From the NCBI RefSeq assembly GCF_008386505.1, contig NZ_VUNZ01000006.1, positions 92,776 through 156,775 on the forward strand: a DNA stretch of 64,000 bases. Direction: 5' to 3'. Of this stretch, positions 51,083 to 60,798 are shown piece by piece. The DNA is from Chryseobacterium sediminis. GTDB taxonomy: Bacteria; Bacteroidota; Bacteroidia; Flavobacteriales; Weeksellaceae. Within the stretch, counting starts at the first letter, position 1, and every line of letters starts with the position of its first letter. A model generated the notes under the pieces. It ran no database searches, was not told where the DNA came from, and was given only the letters and a program-made list of their open reading frames with translations. The translations under genes and the position numbers were made by a program.

Positions 51083-52375
51083 GTGGAAAAACAATATAAA
51101 ATTGCCGTAATTGGATTAGGATATGTAGGTTTGCCTTTAGCAAGATTATTCGCAACAACATATCCGGTTGTAGGTTTCGATATCAATCAGAAAAGGATTG
51201 AAGAATTAAATACAGGAACCGACAGTACTCTGGAAGTGGATGACGATGTGCTAAAAGCAGTCTTAAAATACAATAACCCTTTTAGCCAAACTGCTGAAAA
51301 CGGATTGTACTGTTCTGCAGACATCAATGATATTAAGGATGCAAACATCTATATCGTGACGGTTCCTACGCCTGTTGATAAACATAACCGTCCGGATTTA
51401 ACCCCATTATATAAATCTTCAGAAACTGTAGGTAAAGTATTATCTAAAGGAGATATTGTTATCTATGAATCTACGGTTTATCCCGGGGCTACAGAAGAGG
51501 AATGTATTCCCGTTCTGGAAAAGGTGTCTGGATTAAAATTCAATCAGGATTTCTTTGCAGGGTATTCACCGGAACGTATTAATCCTGGTGATAAAGAACA
51601 TACTGTTGAAAAGATCTTAAAAGTTACCTCGGGCTCAACACCTGAAATCGGGGAAATAGTAAATAATTTATATCAGTCTGTAATCATTGCGGGGACTCAT
51701 TTAGCTCCAACAATCAAGGTTGCAGAGGCTGCCAAAGTAATAGAAAATTCGCAAAGAGATATTAATATTGCCTTTGTAAACGAATTAGCAAAAATATTCA
51801 ATCTTTTAGATATTGATACTCATGCTGTATTGGAAGCAGCAGGAACCAAATGGAACTTTTTACCTTTCAAACCGGGGTTAGTAGGAGGACACTGTATTGG
51901 TGTAGATCCTTATTATCTGGCTCAGAAAGCTCAGGAAAATGGTTACCATCCGGAGATTATATTGGCCGGACGCCGTCTTAATGACTCCATGGGACAGTAT
52001 GTAGCTTCCGAACTGGTAAAAACAATGATCAAAAAGAAGATTACGATCAATGGTGGTAAAGTATTGAATTTAGGAATAACATTTAAAGAGAACTGTCCGG
52101 ATGTACGTAATACCAAAGCGGTAGATGTTATTCAGGCACTTGAAGATTATTCTTTACAGGTTACTACTTATGATCCTTGGGCTAAACCTGAAGAAGTAAA
52201 ACATGAGTATGATCTTAATGTCGTAAATGAAATTCCTGATGAAAAATTTGATGCAATTATTCTTACCGTTGCCCACAAAGAATTTATGGGGATGAATCTG
52301 AATAATTATCTGAAAGAAGGAGGAATTATTTATGATGTAAAGGGAGTTTTGAAAGAATGTGACTCAAGACTGTAA
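51083..52375 (+). CDS. UDP-N-acetylhexosamine 6-dehydrogenase, WbpO/TviB-like
   Basis: 430 residues, UDP-sugar dehydrogenase family. N-terminal Rossmann AVIGLGYVGLPLA, ESTVYPGATEE, EAAKVIENSQRDINIA, and the catalytic Cys in GGHCIGVDPYYL; the C-terminal NLGITFKENCPDVRNTKA. The order and the KVIENSQRD version fit the UDP-GlcNAc/GalNAc dehydrogenases (Vi-antigen TviB, WbpO) rather than UDP-glucose dehydrogenases. It starts at GTG 51083. With the epimerase upstream it would give a hexosaminuronic acid donor, making the polymer acidic. Confidence 0.92.
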   Translation: MEKQYKIAVIGLGYVGLPLARLFATTYPVVGFDINQKRIEELNTGTDSTLEVDDDVLKAVLKYNNPFSQTAENGLYCSADINDIKDANIYIVTVPTPVDKHNRPDLTPLYKSSETVGKVLSKGDIVIYESTVYPGATEEECIPVLEKVSGLKFNQDFFAGYSPERINPGDKEHTVEKILKVTSGSTPEIGEIVNNLYQSVIIAGTHLAPTIKVAEAAKVIENSQRDINIAFVNELAKIFNLLDIDTHAVLEAAGTKWNFLPFKPGLVGGHCIGVDPYYLAQKAQENGYHPEIILAGRRLNDSMGQYVASELVKTMIKKKITINGGKVLNLGITFKENCPDVRNTKAVDVIQALEDYSLQVTTYDPWAKPEEVKHEYDLNVVNEIPDEKFDAIILTVAHKEFMGMNLNNYLKEGGIIYDVKGVLKECDSRL

Positions 52376-52393
52376 TATTTATTGCTTAAAATT

Positions 52394-53512
52394 ATGAAAA
52401 AGAAACATCTGATTGTTTTTGGAACAAGACCCGAAGCTATAAAAATGGCTCCCCTGGTAAAAGAATTTCAAAAAGAAGAATCATTTGAGACTAAAGTTTG
52501 TGTTACAGCTCAGCATAGAGAGATGTTAGATCAGGTTTTAAGTTTTTTTGATATCAAACCGGATTATGATTTAAATTTAATGAAGCCCGGTCAGAATCTA
52601 TATAACCTGACTGCTGATATTATTACCGGAATGAAATCTGTTCTGGAAGATTTTGACCCAGACTATGTGTATGTACACGGAGATACCACTACTACAATGG
52701 CAACCAGTATTGCGAGTTTTTATTCCGGTGCCAAAGTATGCCATGTAGAAGCGGGATTGAGAACACATGATAAAAGATCTCCATTCCCTGAAGAAATTAA
52801 CAGACAGGTAGCAGGACGTATTGCAGATTATCATTTTGCCCCAACAGAACAGTCAAAGCAAAACTTATTGGCTGAGAATACCAAAGAGGAAAATATACTG
52901 ATCACGGGAAATACTGTGATAGATGCATTATTCTTTAGTTCTGCAAAAGTGGAGCATATAAATAATACAGAAATAGATACCCTTAAGGCCAGTATAGATC
53001 TGTCTAAAAAAATAATATTGGTTACAGGACACAGACGTGAAAATCATGGACAGGGATTTATCAATATTTGTGAAGCGTTAAAAGAAATAGCCATCACCAA
53101 TCCTGATGTTCAGATTATCTATCCTGTACACCTGAATCCCAATGTAAAAGGTCCTGTATATGACATTTTATCTGATGTCAAAAATATAATCCTTATAGAG
53201 CCTCTGGCATATCCTGCTTTTGTATGGCTTATGAATCAGTCTCATATGATCATTACCGATTCCGGAGGTATACAGGAGGAAGCTCCAAGTCTTGGGAAAC
53301 CGGTACTGGTAATGCGCGATACCACAGAAAGACCTGAAGCGGTGAATGCCGGGACGGTAATTCTGGTAGGTACAGATAAAAATAAAATTATCTCAGAAGC
53401 ACAAAGTTTATTAAGTGATCCGGTACGTTATCAATCTATGAGTGAACTTCATAATCCTTATGGTGACGGAACTGCATGTGAGCGCATTGTAAATTTTATA
53501 AAAAGTAAATAA
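52394..53512 (+). CDS. wecB: UDP-GlcNAc 2-epimerase (non-hydrolysing)
   Basis: 372 residues from ATG 52394; a TTG four codons upstream is an alternative. Conserved FGTRPEAIKMAPL, QHREMLDQVL, VHGDTTTTMA, HVEAGLRTHD, SPFPEEINRQ, TGHRRENHGQ and TDSGGIQEEAP are all present in order, which identifies WecB. It produces UDP-ManNAc, the precursor for ManNAc or ManNAcA in polysaccharides or enterobacterial common antigen-type polymers. It abuts the flippase gene, whose ATG begins right after its TAA. Confidence 0.95.
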   Translation: MKKKHLIVFGTRPEAIKMAPLVKEFQKEESFETKVCVTAQHREMLDQVLSFFDIKPDYDLNLMKPGQNLYNLTADIITGMKSVLEDFDPDYVYVHGDTTTTMATSIASFYSGAKVCHVEAGLRTHDKRSPFPEEINRQVAGRIADYHFAPTEQSKQNLLAENTKEENILITGNTVIDALFFSSAKVEHINNTEIDTLKASIDLSKKIILVTGHRRENHGQGFINICEALKEIAITNPDVQIIYPVHLNPNVKGPVYDILSDVKNIILIEPLAYPAFVWLMNQSHMIITDSGGIQEEAPSLGKPVLVMRDTTERPEAVNAGTVILVGTDKNKIISEAQSLLSDPVRYQSMSELHNPYGDGTACERIVNFIKSK

Positions 53513-54823
53513 ATGAATATATCTTCTCTGGTAAAAAAGAAGATGTTTAAAGAAACTTTAACGTACTCCATAGGAAGCTTTGGATCAAAGATTCTTTCAT
53601 TTTTATTAGTTCCTTTTTATACCTATTTTCTTACCAAAAAAGAATTGGGAGAATATGACTTACTGCTCACAACAATAAGTCTTTTTGCGCCATTGGTGTC
53701 TTTACAGATCTCTGATGCTACCTACAGATGGCTAATTGACAAAGAATATATCAGCGAAACCGAGAAAGCCAAAATTATGACCAATTCTATCATAACATTA
53801 TGTATAGGGTATCTTATTTTTTGCTTAGGGTTTTCCATTTATGTCTTTTTTAACAGCTTCCAGTATCAGGGATATTTTATAATACTTATTTTCCTTAATT
53901 GTTTATTGCCTTTATTACAGAGTATTCTGAGGGGACAGGGAAATACGAAACAGTTTGCTATCAACGGGATTTTAACCACTTTTTTAATTGTGGTTTTTAA
54001 CATCATTTTCATTTACCTGTTAAAATTAAATGTTGAAGGTGTTTTTATTGCCAATATTGTAGCTTACACTGTTGCATGTATTATGATTTTATATAAAGTA
54101 AAAGTAATTCAGTATTTCAAATTTAAATACTGGGATCCTAAGCTTATAAAATCAATGGCATCCTATTCTTTACCTTTGATTCCCAATTTAATGAGCTGGT
54201 GGGCTATATCTTCTGCCAGTAAATTCATCATCCTACATTATATGGGTGCTGAAGGAAACGGGTTATATGCAGTAGCAAGCCGTTTCCCTGCATTACTGTT
54301 AGTGATCAATTCTGTTTTACTGTTGCCACTACAGGATAGAATTTTAAAGGAGGAAAATGATGCTACTTTTAATAGATTACTGGGGAAGTTCATTATGTTT
54401 GAAATGGCTTTGGCCTTCATCTTAGGAATATTATCACCTTTAATGACGAAAGTTCTGGTTTCAAAAGAATATTTTGAAACCTGGCAGTATATGCCTTATT
54501 TATATTTGGGAGTAGGATTCAATGCGATTGCAGGTTTTCTGGGATTAAAATATCAGAAAGAAAAAAATACATTGAAAATTACTTTGACAACACTGCTTGG
54601 CGCTGTTGTATCCATAGTATTAAGTATTATTCTCATACAATATATCGGGCTTCAGGGGATATCAATATCCTTTTTATTAGGGTTTTTAGTGGTTTTACTG
54701 GTACGATATATTGATATATACAAAAATGACATTCTTAACTTTAAGTTTTTTATCATTATATTATTACCAGTGGTTTCTTACTTAAGTATTTTAATAATTA
54801 AAAAAGCTATCTTATGTTTTTAG
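53513..54823 (+). CDS. Polysaccharide flippase, Wzx-like (MATE/PST superfamily)
   Basis: 436 residues with about 12 to 14 membrane helices and the PST start (TLTYSIGSFGSKILSFLLVP). The second half repeats the pattern (YSLPLIPNLMSWWAISSASK). It should flip lipid-linked repeat units from the cytoplasmic to the periplasmic face of the inner membrane. Its stop overlaps the next gene by ten bases, so translation is coupled. No substrate specificity can be predicted. Confidence 0.9.
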   Translation: MNISSLVKKKMFKETLTYSIGSFGSKILSFLLVPFYTYFLTKKELGEYDLLLTTISLFAPLVSLQISDATYRWLIDKEYISETEKAKIMTNSIITLCIGYLIFCLGFSIYVFFNSFQYQGYFIILIFLNCLLPLLQSILRGQGNTKQFAINGILTTFLIVVFNIIFIYLLKLNVEGVFIANIVAYTVACIMILYKVKVIQYFKFKYWDPKLIKSMASYSLPLIPNLMSWWAISSASKFIILHYMGAEGNGLYAVASRFPALLLVINSVLLLPLQDRILKEENDATFNRLLGKFIMFEMALAFILGILSPLMTKVLVSKEYFETWQYMPYLYLGVGFNAIAGFLGLKYQKEKNTLKITLTTLLGAVVSIVLSIILIQYIGLQGISISFLLGFLVVLLVRYIDIYKNDILNFKFFIIILLPVVSYLSILIIKKAILCF

Positions 54824-55368
54824 TTGGAAAATTAAATAGAATTCTCGATCAGATCAAATTTAATAAAACCAAAAAAAGATTAAAACATTTTGGTGAGCTG
54901 AATGACATAAATCCCAATATAAGGTTATTATTTCCTGACAGAATTTCAATTGGCTCATATGTATATATTGGTCCTAATGCGGACATTAACGGACTTGGGG
55001 AAGTCGAAATAAGCAACGGAGTAATCATTGGTCCTAACCTGATCATTCATTCTGCTAATCATAAGTTCAGAGACTCTAAATTTATTCCCTATGATGAAAC
55101 TTTTGAATTCAGAAAAGTTAAAATTGAAGAAAATGTCTGGATTGGAGGGAATGTGATTATTACACCTGGAAGCCAAATTGGAGAAGGATCTATTATTGGT
55201 GCCGGATGTGTTGTTTCTGGAAAGATACCACCGCTTTCAATTGTAGTTGGAAATCCTTGTCAGGTAATTAAATCAAGAGACGCCGAGCATTATTACAGAT
55301 TAAAATCTGAGGGTGCTATCTATTTGAAAAATAAATTATTAAAAAATATCAAGCCGAAAATATCATGA
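54814..55368 (+). CDS. Left-handed beta-helix acyltransferase
   Basis: 184 residues of hexapeptide-repeat type: ISIGSYVYIGPNADINGLGE, VIIGPNLIIHSANHKF, ENVWIGGNVIITPGSQIGEG and SIIGAGCVVSGKIPP, with the catalytic His expected in HSANH and a late VVGNPCQVIKSR, as in CatB/WbbJ-like O-acetyltransferases. It probably O- or N-acetylates a sugar of the repeat unit. It overlaps the flippase by ten bases and the next gene by four (ATGA). Confidence 0.88.
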   Translation: MFLVGKLNRILDQIKFNKTKKRLKHFGELNDINPNIRLLFPDRISIGSYVYIGPNADINGLGEVEISNGVIIGPNLIIHSANHKFRDSKFIPYDETFEFRKVKIEENVWIGGNVIITPGSQIGEGSIIGAGCVVSGKIPPLSIVVGNPCQVIKSRDAEHYYRLKSEGAIYLKNKLLKNIKPKIS

Positions 55369-56447
55369 ATATATCAATAAAAGGAGCATATGGTGATAGT
55401 AATTTTGGTGATGATTTATTAATGGTTGTGTTTGAAGATTTCATCAAAGCCAATATTAAAAACCAATCACTGAACTTTATAGGAGCTGAAAATAATTATG
55501 TTTCAAAATTTTTAAGTGGTTCTTCATATAACAATAATCAGAAAGATGACCTGTTAGTATATGGAGGCGGGACACAGTTTTTCTCTTTTATAGAAAAATC
55601 TACGCTTACAACGAAAATAAAGAATAATATTGCTAAAAGCCCTGTTAAAATATTAAAAAAGGTATTTCAGAAAATTAGCTCCGGGAATAATGAAGTAGCA
55701 GCTAATTATGAAAAAGCTTTTCTGGGTTTCGGATTGGGTCCGTTTAATAATAATGTTCAGGCTATAGAATTTGCAAAGAATCAATTAAAAGATTCACTGT
55801 TTACAGGGGTCAGAGATCAGGTTTCTTATGATTACTGTAATGACTGGAATATCCAATCATTCTTAGGAGCAGATGTGGTATTCTCATCTTATTTTTATAA
55901 ATATATTCAAAACGTCTCAAAGGCAGAGGATACCAATAAAATAGGAATCATTGTGAGAGACTGGGAATGGAAGAATAGTCCGGCTGATTATCAGGATCAG
56001 TTGATTAGTTTTGTAAATTCCAACCCACAGCTGGATGTAACATTTATTGTATTTGCAAAAGATAAAGACCCGAAATGGTTAAAAAGGATACAAAATTATA
56101 AAAGTATCGTCTGGCATCCTGAAACGATGGGAATTAATGATTTTATTGAAACTTTAAACTCATTTTCTACATTTATTACAGCACGTTACCATGGGGCAAT
56201 CATTGCCGGTTTGTTGGGAAAGAAGGTCATTTGTGTTGAAATAGAACCTAAATTAAGGATTCTTACAGAGCAGATTCCTTCATTTGCTTTATGGGATGAT
56301 CACTTTGATATCGGGAAACTTGGAGAATTAGTACAATCAGAGTTAGAAAATGATCATCAAAAGTCTATTTCAGATCTGAGATCGAAAGCGGATGATATGT
56401 TGAATCAATTTGTGAAAAAATATAACAGTACATTTAATGGAGAATAA
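55365..56447 (+). CDS. Polysaccharide pyruvyltransferase family protein
   Basis: 360 residues. The start (ISIKGAYGDSNFGDDLLMVV) and the central VYGGGTQFF and late ITARYHGAIIAGLLGKKVIC fit the CsaB/PssM polysaccharide pyruvyltransferase family, which moves a pyruvyl ketal from phosphoenolpyruvate onto a sugar. This would give extra negative charge to the capsule. It overlaps the genes on both sides, so it is embedded in the operon. Some members of the family have other or no known acceptors. Confidence 0.87.
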   Translation: MNISIKGAYGDSNFGDDLLMVVFEDFIKANIKNQSLNFIGAENNYVSKFLSGSSYNNNQKDDLLVYGGGTQFFSFIEKSTLTTKIKNNIAKSPVKILKKVFQKISSGNNEVAANYEKAFLGFGLGPFNNNVQAIEFAKNQLKDSLFTGVRDQVSYDYCNDWNIQSFLGADVVFSSYFYKYIQNVSKAEDTNKIGIIVRDWEWKNSPADYQDQLISFVNSNPQLDVTFIVFAKDKDPKWLKRIQNYKSIVWHPETMGINDFIETLNSFSTFITARYHGAIIAGLLGKKVICVEIEPKLRILTEQIPSFALWDDHFDIGKLGELVQSELENDHQKSISDLRSKADDMLNQFVKKYNSTFNGE

Positions 56448-57519
56448 AGAAATTGTAATAGTTCATAAAACCTGCGTTTCGGATTACCCTCCTTTACTGG
56501 CTTTTATAAAGTATCTGAATAAAAATGGATACAAAATACATCTTGTTTTAGGTTTTGAAAAAGGAAACTTAATAGATGAGCTGAACAGTCTTTGTTATAA
56601 AGTTCATTTAACCCAAATAAAACCTTCATCCAACAAGTTTTTATACTGGTTTAAGATCAGAAAAACTTTTTGGAAAATTATATATGAAAACCAGTATCAG
56701 GATAAACTGATCTGGATTCCTGCTGCGGATACCACACTGGCGTTAGGTAAAAAGCTGTTGTCATTAAATTATGTGCTTAATTTATATGAGCTGTTTGATT
56801 ACGCACCAAGGTACATAAAAGGACTTGAAAAATTTGCAAAAAATGCAAGACTGGTTATTTGTTCTAATTTAGACAGAGCCAATATACTTCGGGTTTGGTG
56901 GAAACTGAATAAAACTCCGGAAGTTATTCTGAATAAACCTTATTCTGAACTGTCTGAAAGAAACCTTCCTTTGACGGAAGAATTATCAAACCTATTGGAA
57001 CCTGTTAAAGAGAAAAAGAAAATTATTTATCAGGGTGTTATTTTTCCTGAAAGAGAATTGGAAGGAATCTGCCGTTATATCAATCAGTCAGAAGACTTTG
57101 CACTGATCATAATGGGGAAGGAAACAGACTATTTGAAAAAACTGCAGACTATCTGCCCTTCCATCATTCATATTCCGTTTGTTGCCCCTCCTTATCATTT
57201 GCATGTAACAAGTCATGCGGATATTGGTATATTAACATACGATCATTCTTCTCTGAATAATATATTTTGTGCCCCAAACAAATTATGGGAGTTCTCTAAC
57301 TTTTCTATGCCTATGATAGGAAATGATATTCCGGGACTTATTAATACGATTGCGGCCAACAGAATGGGAGAGTGTATTGATTTTCAAAGAGAAGATCTTG
57401 TATCAGATACCCTGCAGAGCATCTTGGAAAATTATACAGAATATTCCAGAAATGCTAAATCATTTTATACCAGTTATAATTATGATCTTGAATTAGATCG
57501 TATCATGCAGAATTTGTAG
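56437..57519 (+). CDS. Glycosyltransferase, GT-B fold
   Basis: 360 residues. The N-terminal half starts EIVIVHKTCVSDYPPLLAFI, then a second Rossmann-like half with KKIIYQGVIFPERELEGICR, TSHADIGILTYDHSSLNNIF and CAPNKLWEFSNFSMPMIGND, a layout like GT4-type or related GT-B enzymes. The donor sugar is not known. It overlaps the pyruvyltransferase gene by 11 bases. Confidence 0.78.
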   Translation: MENKEIVIVHKTCVSDYPPLLAFIKYLNKNGYKIHLVLGFEKGNLIDELNSLCYKVHLTQIKPSSNKFLYWFKIRKTFWKIIYENQYQDKLIWIPAADTTLALGKKLLSLNYVLNLYELFDYAPRYIKGLEKFAKNARLVICSNLDRANILRVWWKLNKTPEVILNKPYSELSERNLPLTEELSNLLEPVKEKKKIIYQGVIFPERELEGICRYINQSEDFALIIMGKETDYLKKLQTICPSIIHIPFVAPPYHLHVTSHADIGILTYDHSSLNNIFCAPNKLWEFSNFSMPMIGNDIPGLINTIAANRMGECIDFQREDLVSDTLQSILENYTEYSRNAKSFYTSYNYDLELDRIMQNL

Positions 57520-57529
57520 AAAGAGAGAA

Positions 57530-58615
57530 ATGGACCCTATTATAAATGCATTTGATTTAAGATTTACACTTGTTTACATGAGTGTAGCACTTTTTGCAAT
57601 CATTTTGATTAATGAATATGTTTACAGAAGAAAGAATTCTGATGATGTTCAGAATTTTTTATTATTATTTTATGCATTGGTAATGATATTGCTGATAGGG
57701 ATCAGGGATAAAAAAGTAGGTTCGGATTCAGAAAGATCATTGGTCTATTTTACCGGAGCTAAAGTTGTAAGATCCTTAAGCGAACTAAAAGATATAGGGA
57801 CCTATTTTATTTCAATGTTTGCCCGTAAAATTAGTGACAACTATAAAGTGTTTTTTACATTAAATGCCACTTTATATGTAACACCTATTATTATAGGAAT
57901 ACGAAACTTAACACAAAAAAACAGGTTTCTTATTTTCTTTATTGTGGTGAGTATGTTCTTCTTTAAAACGATGGGTATTAACACAACCAGACAGGGAATT
58001 GCATTCTCTTTCTTTTTTTTGGCAGTTACCTATTTTGATAAGAAGAAATGGTTATCCATTGTATTCTTTTTTGTTGCATTTTTCAATCACGCTTCCATTA
58101 TTATCCCTATTATGGTTTTCATTCTGTCTACCAGGATTAATAATCTTAAAGTTATATTTTCTATTTATGCAGCAGCTACGGTATTGTCTTTAGTGAATTT
58201 TAACCTTAACGAACTTTTAGGTAAAATACCGGTGATCAATATTTTGGTAGAAGAAAGATTAGATCAATATTATTCTAAAGGAGCTAAAGTTGCTTACAAA
58301 ACAGGTTTTAGGGTAAACTTTTTTGTATTCAATACCATATTTGCAGTGATTGGATATTATACACTTAAAAGCATTCAAGATATTGAGGAGTATTTAAAGT
58401 ATAAAAGGTTCTATGTAACATATATGCTCACCTCTGCTTTTTTCTTTCTTATGTTTTCGGCAGCTTTTAGTGACCGTTTTGGGTTTTTATCATGGATCTT
58501 CATTCCTTTCCTGATATATCCGTATACGCAAACCAATCAGAAAATAGGAGTTATCAATCTGTTTGGAGTATTTTTTATTTGTTTTTTCCTGTTTTTAATT
58601 TTTAATTTAAAATAA
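57530..58615 (+). CDS. EpsG-family / Wzy-like polysaccharide polymerase
   Basis: 361 residues with about 10 membrane helices and a charged loop after helix 2, IRDKKVGSDSERSL, as in EpsG-type proteins (G-x-D-x-x-x-Y/L). Helix-rich SMFFFKTMGINTTRQGIAFS and FVAFFNHASIIIPI match the polymerase pattern. It should polymerise the flipped repeat units at the periplasmic face with the Wzc-like protein. Its stop shares one base with the next start (TAATG). Confidence 0.82.
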   Translation: MDPIINAFDLRFTLVYMSVALFAIILINEYVYRRKNSDDVQNFLLLFYALVMILLIGIRDKKVGSDSERSLVYFTGAKVVRSLSELKDIGTYFISMFARKISDNYKVFFTLNATLYVTPIIIGIRNLTQKNRFLIFFIVVSMFFFKTMGINTTRQGIAFSFFFLAVTYFDKKKWLSIVFFFVAFFNHASIIIPIMVFILSTRINNLKVIFSIYAAATVLSLVNFNLNELLGKIPVINILVEERLDQYYSKGAKVAYKTGFRVNFFVFNTIFAVIGYYTLKSIQDIEEYLKYKRFYVTYMLTSAFFFLMFSAAFSDRFGFLSWIFIPFLIYPYTQTNQKIGVINLFGVFFICFFLFLIFNLK

Positions 58616-59418
58616 TGATATCAGTAGTAATCCCTTTGTATAACAAAGAAAGATATATTAAGGAAACCATCCGTAAAGTGTTGAATCAGACTTTTCAGCA
58701 TTTTGAAATCATTATTATTAATGATGGAAGTAAAGATAATGGTCCGGATATTGTCAATGAAATTGATGATCAGAGGGTAAAATTATTTAATAAAGAGAAT
58801 GGAGGCGTTTCTTCGGCCCGTAATGTAGGGGTTGAAAAATCTCAATTTGAATATATTGCTTTTTTGGATGCAGATGATGAGTGGTTACCCAATCATTTGG
58901 AGGAAATCAATAAACTGATTACCCAATATAAAAATGAAGCAGATGTTTTTGTCACGAATTTTGCAAAAAAGTATTCTGAAGAAAATATTGTTGAGAACAG
59001 AAAACAGGATGAACTTAAAGAAGGAATTGTTAAAGATTATTTTAAAATAATACTTAAAAAAGGATTAATACATACCTCTTGTGTATGTGTAAGTAAAAAA
59101 GCCCTATTAAAAGCGAAATTGTTTGATGAGCGACTATCCAGAGGAGAAGATATAGATCTGTGGGGGAGATTAGCCAGAGAAAATGAAATTGCCTATTCCC
59201 CTGTAGTCACAGAATTATACTTACAGGAAGCTGAAAACAATAGCGGAGGAAAGTCAGATATTACAAAGTCTATACTCTACCATTTTGATTTTTCTTCCGT
59301 AACATCTGTGGACGAAAAAAAATATTTTAAAAATTTACTCTACAGAAAATATGCATCATTATTGAAGAATATTGATTTTGCAAACTTTATTAAATTAATG
59401 ATTAAACAAGGTTTTTAA
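58615..59418 (+). CDS. Glycosyltransferase family 2
   Basis: 267 residues, GT-A fold. ISVVIPLYNKERYIKETIRK, IIINDGSKDNG, NGGVSSARNVG, and the DxD equivalent in FLDADDEW are all in the GT2 order, with RGEDIDLWGRLA as the acceptor-side motif. Cytoplasmic side of the inner membrane, adding one sugar to the lipid-linked unit. It lies between the polymerase and the ligase-like gene. Confidence 0.93.
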   Translation: MISVVIPLYNKERYIKETIRKVLNQTFQHFEIIIINDGSKDNGPDIVNEIDDQRVKLFNKENGGVSSARNVGVEKSQFEYIAFLDADDEWLPNHLEEINKLITQYKNEADVFVTNFAKKYSEENIVENRKQDELKEGIVKDYFKIILKKGLIHTSCVCVSKKALLKAKLFDERLSRGEDIDLWGRLARENEIAYSPVVTELYLQEAENNSGGKSDITKSILYHFDFSSVTSVDEKKYFKNLLYRKYASLLKNIDFANFIKLMIKQGF

Positions 59419-60798
59419 ATGAAAGAGAAAGTATATCAATTATTACCTGATTTTCTTCAGAATTTTATGGTCTATATCTATAACAGACAGGCGTATAAAA
59501 GAAGATATGGAGGCGAGTATAAAAACTTCAGGAAAGAAAAAAAAGAAAACCGCACACTATCATTAGAAGAATTAAAAGAATATCAAAAAAACAGATATTC
59601 AGAGTTTATAAAATTTGTAATTCAAAATTCAGAGTATTATAAAAATTCTATTGGTAATATTGAGCATGTGGAATCTATTGATAATATTTCCAGCCTGCCA
59701 ATCGTTAATAAAGAAGTACTCCGTAATAATATTGGATCTATAACAGTAAAAACATCTGAACAATTAGAAAAATCCAAGACAGGAGGTACTACGGGAAAAT
59801 CCCTGGAAGTGAAGTTCTTTTTCAGAGACAGTCAGGAAAGATTTGCTTTTTTAGATGATTTCAGGTCTAGATTCGGGTATGAACTTGGGAAAAAGACAGC
59901 ATGGTTTTCCGGTAAAAATTTACTGACATCCAGAGATGTTAATAAGAATGTGTTCTGGAAAACAGACTTTGTACATCATGTTCGTTATTATTCCACATTT
60001 CATATCAAAGATGACTATCTTAAATATTATGTAGAAGATTTAATCCGTTTTGCGCCTGAATATTTAGTAGGATTTCCCTCCACTATATTGGAAATTGCCA
60101 AATACGGGATTGCGAACGGCTATGATTTTCCGGAAAATAAGGTGAAAGCAGTCTTTCCTACAGCTGAAACTATTACCGATGAAACGAGATATTATATTGA
60201 GAAATTTTTCAAAACAAAACTCTATAACCAATATGCTTCGTCTGAAGGTGCCCCTTTTATCATTGAATGTGAAAAAGGAAATCTTCATTTGGAACTGCAA
60301 ACTGGTGTGTTTGAAGTTTTAGATGAAAACAACCAGCCTGCACAATCAGGAAGGTTAGTGGTTACTTCATTTAATACGGCTGCCACTCCGTTGGTAAGAT
60401 ATGATATAGGTGATTCCATAACACTTGAAGACGCTGATAAAAAGTGTACCTGCGGAAATAATAATCCTTTGGTAAAAGAAATTTTAGGAAGAATTGATGA
60501 TTTCATCTATTCGGTTGAAAATGGGAAGATCAATCTAGGAAATGTCTCCAATACTTTAAAAGATACAAAAGGGATTATCAGGTTTCAGGCAGTACAAAAT
60601 AAGTTGGATGAACTTGAGCTATATGTAGTTATTGATAAGGAAATCTATTCAAAACAGATTGAAAAAGTATTTCTTTCAAACTGGAGAGACAGAGTAGGAG
60701 ATGTTATGAAAATACAGATTAACTATGTAAATGAGATTCCTGTAGAAGGCAGTGGAAAATTTAGAATCGTAAAAAATAATATAAAAGATTTATTATGA
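59419..60798 (+). CDS. PaaK/CapK-like adenylate-forming ligase
   Basis: 459 residues of the phenylacetate-CoA ligase-like group in polysaccharide clusters (CapK). It has the AMP-binding loop KSKTGGTTGKSL, GFPSTILEIAKYG, FPTAETITDETR, LYNQYASSEG, and ATPLVRYDIGD, with a CxCG segment. Its substrate in such clusters is unknown; a role in activating an acyl or amino-acid group for sugar decoration has been proposed. No cognate carrier protein is seen in the cluster. It begins one base after the GT2 stop and overlaps the next gene by four bases. Confidence 0.82.
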   Translation: MKEKVYQLLPDFLQNFMVYIYNRQAYKRRYGGEYKNFRKEKKENRTLSLEELKEYQKNRYSEFIKFVIQNSEYYKNSIGNIEHVESIDNISSLPIVNKEVLRNNIGSITVKTSEQLEKSKTGGTTGKSLEVKFFFRDSQERFAFLDDFRSRFGYELGKKTAWFSGKNLLTSRDVNKNVFWKTDFVHHVRYYSTFHIKDDYLKYYVEDLIRFAPEYLVGFPSTILEIAKYGIANGYDFPENKVKAVFPTAETITDETRYYIEKFFKTKLYNQYASSEGAPFIIECEKGNLHLELQTGVFEVLDENNQPAQSGRLVVTSFNTAATPLVRYDIGDSITLEDADKKCTCGNNNPLVKEILGRIDDFIYSVENGKINLGNVSNTLKDTKGIIRFQAVQNKLDELELYVVIDKEIYSKQIEKVFLSNWRDRVGDVMKIQINYVNEIPVEGSGKFRIVKNNIKDLL